Source: Rhodospirillaceae bacterium (GTDB taxonomy: Bacteria > Pseudomonadota > Alphaproteobacteria > MPNO01 > UBA2964). From it: DNA of 15,460 nt. Shown in pieces: positions 14,844 to 15,460 of this stretch (position 1 is its first letter; every line of letters begins with the position of its first letter). The translations under genes and the position numbers were made by a program. Location of the stretch: NCBI GenBank assembly GCA_002724505.1, contig PBOV01000124.1, positions 1 through 15,460 of the forward strand, written 5' to 3'. The notes beneath the pieces were generated by a model, which was not told where the DNA came from, did no database searches, and saw only the letters and a program-made list of their open reading frames with translations.

Positions 14844-15460
14844 TTATTCAAAAAGCCAGAAATACCCATAAGCGATGATAAAGGCCGGGATAGCGCTATA
14901 GAGCGTCGCGATGACAGCGGCCGTCGGAGCCATGGCAATGGCAGGAAATAGAGCGTCCCCATCATTGCTGATAGCGTTACCAAGTTCAGCCGAGAACGGA
15001 ACTAAACCATTAAGATACATTGTGACGACGACGACTTGTGGGCCACAGCCAGGGATAAAGCCTACCAGTATAGCGATTAGCGGCACTAAAGGTGCCCAAG
15101 TTTCAAAGAGCTGCTTAAGATCAACCCCTGTGAAATATATCCCGAGTTCATAAATTAAATAGGCGAAAGCAACCCACACGGTGACAAAGCAGGTGTCTCC
15201 AACGACCCGAGCGGGCGCATCGCCAAGACGTCCCTGGCCAGCAGAAGCCCAGCCAAGCGGGTCTTTGTCGCGCAATTCTGGATCGGGTCGGCTTGGTGAG
15301 ACGACACCCCAAAGTAACAATGATAAGATGGCGCCCCCCAGCCCTACCCAAACTACCGTCTCCGTACCGATGAATGTCCCAAAGGTTGAGGCGGTGTCAG
15401 CCTGAAACGCAATATAGCCACCAAAAATAAGCCCTGGGATCAAGAACAGCGACCATAAAT
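14844..15460 (-). CDS. Partial polytopic membrane transporter, putative metal exporter (10-TM, ArsP_2-like)
   Basis: The leftward frame is open to the right edge of the window, so the N-terminal part is missing; about 205 C-terminal residues are visible. A TTG at 15443 lies inside the continuing hydrophobic frame and is not the true start. The visible part has about five hydrophobic segments, a charged loop rich in R, D and G (S-R-P-D-P-E-L-R-D-K-D-P-L-G-W), and a conserved-looking block G-F-I-P-G-C-G-P-Q followed by N-A-I-S-N-D-G-D-A-L-F-P. Those two motifs recall the family annotated as putative manganese transporter or 10-TM heavy-metal exporter, and the enzyme would sit in the inner membrane. 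It ends directly against the amidase: the two stop codons abut with no base between. A carboxylate permease would fit the catabolic context better, but the motifs do not suggest one to me. Family assignment is from memory. Confidence 0.6.
   Translation of the reverse strand, partial: LWSLFLIPGLIFGGYIAFQADTASTFGTFIGTETVVWVGLGGAILSLLLWGVVSPSRPDPELRDKDPLGWASAGQGRLGDAPARVVGDTCFVTVWVAFAYLIYELGIYFTGVDLKQLFETWAPLVPLIAILVGFIPGCGPQVVVVTMYLNGLVPFSAELGNAISNDGDALFPAIAMAPTAAVIATLYSAIPAFIIAYGYFWLFE

Overview
The window looks like part of an aromatic-acid catabolic island from a proteobacterium. The family content (benzoyl-CoA epoxidase pathway, a UbiD decarboxylase, a Rieske oxygenase, several CoA ligases) and the moderate base composition would suit an environmental, perhaps marine, alphaproteobacterium. 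That placement is a guess from gene families, because there is no rRNA or other phylogenetic marker here. I see no insertion sequence, tRNA, rRNA or CRISPR array.

Layout, left to right. An AT-rich 212-base flank is followed by a leftward cupin gene of the cysteine-dioxygenase type (213-812). A 332-base divergent intergenic region leads to a rightward ubiD-family decarboxylase (1145-2734), closed by a strong intrinsic terminator (2758-2785). A Rieske mononuclear-iron oxygenase follows (2908-3921) behind its own candidate promoter and operator. Two paralogous AMP-forming acyl/aryl-CoA ligases run leftward (3977-5533 and 5577-7163). Divergent from them, across a region with two copies of the palindromic core GACTAGTC, lies boxC-boxB (7446-10584), the ring-opening lyase and the di-iron epoxidase of aerobic benzoyl-CoA degradation. 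A leftward flavin monooxygenase resembling 3-hydroxybenzoate 6-hydroxylase (10655-11854) is divergent from a canonical benzoate-CoA ligase (11919-13493). The ligase is followed at 27 bases by an amidase (13521-14843). A leftward membrane transporter runs off the right edge (14844-15460).

How the genes may work together: amidase plus benzoate-CoA ligase can turn an aryl amide into aryl-CoA. Benzoyl-CoA is then epoxidised by BoxB and hydrolytically opened by BoxC. The UbiD enzyme and the two extra ligases suggest a further feeder in which a carboxylated aromatic acid is activated and decarboxylated. The Rieske enzyme and the flavin hydroxylase suggest CoA-independent handling of methoxylated or hydroxylated benzoates. 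The epoxidase reductase (boxA), the aldehyde dehydrogenase (boxD), the Rieske reductase, a prenyl-FMN synthase (ubiX) and any transcriptional regulator are not in the window. The parts most worth a second look are the paired operators between the ligases and boxC, the operator-like palindrome over the Rieske promoter, the UbiD protein whose usual E-G-P-F-G-E motif is replaced, and the amidase that lacks a conserved Arg beside its nucleophile.
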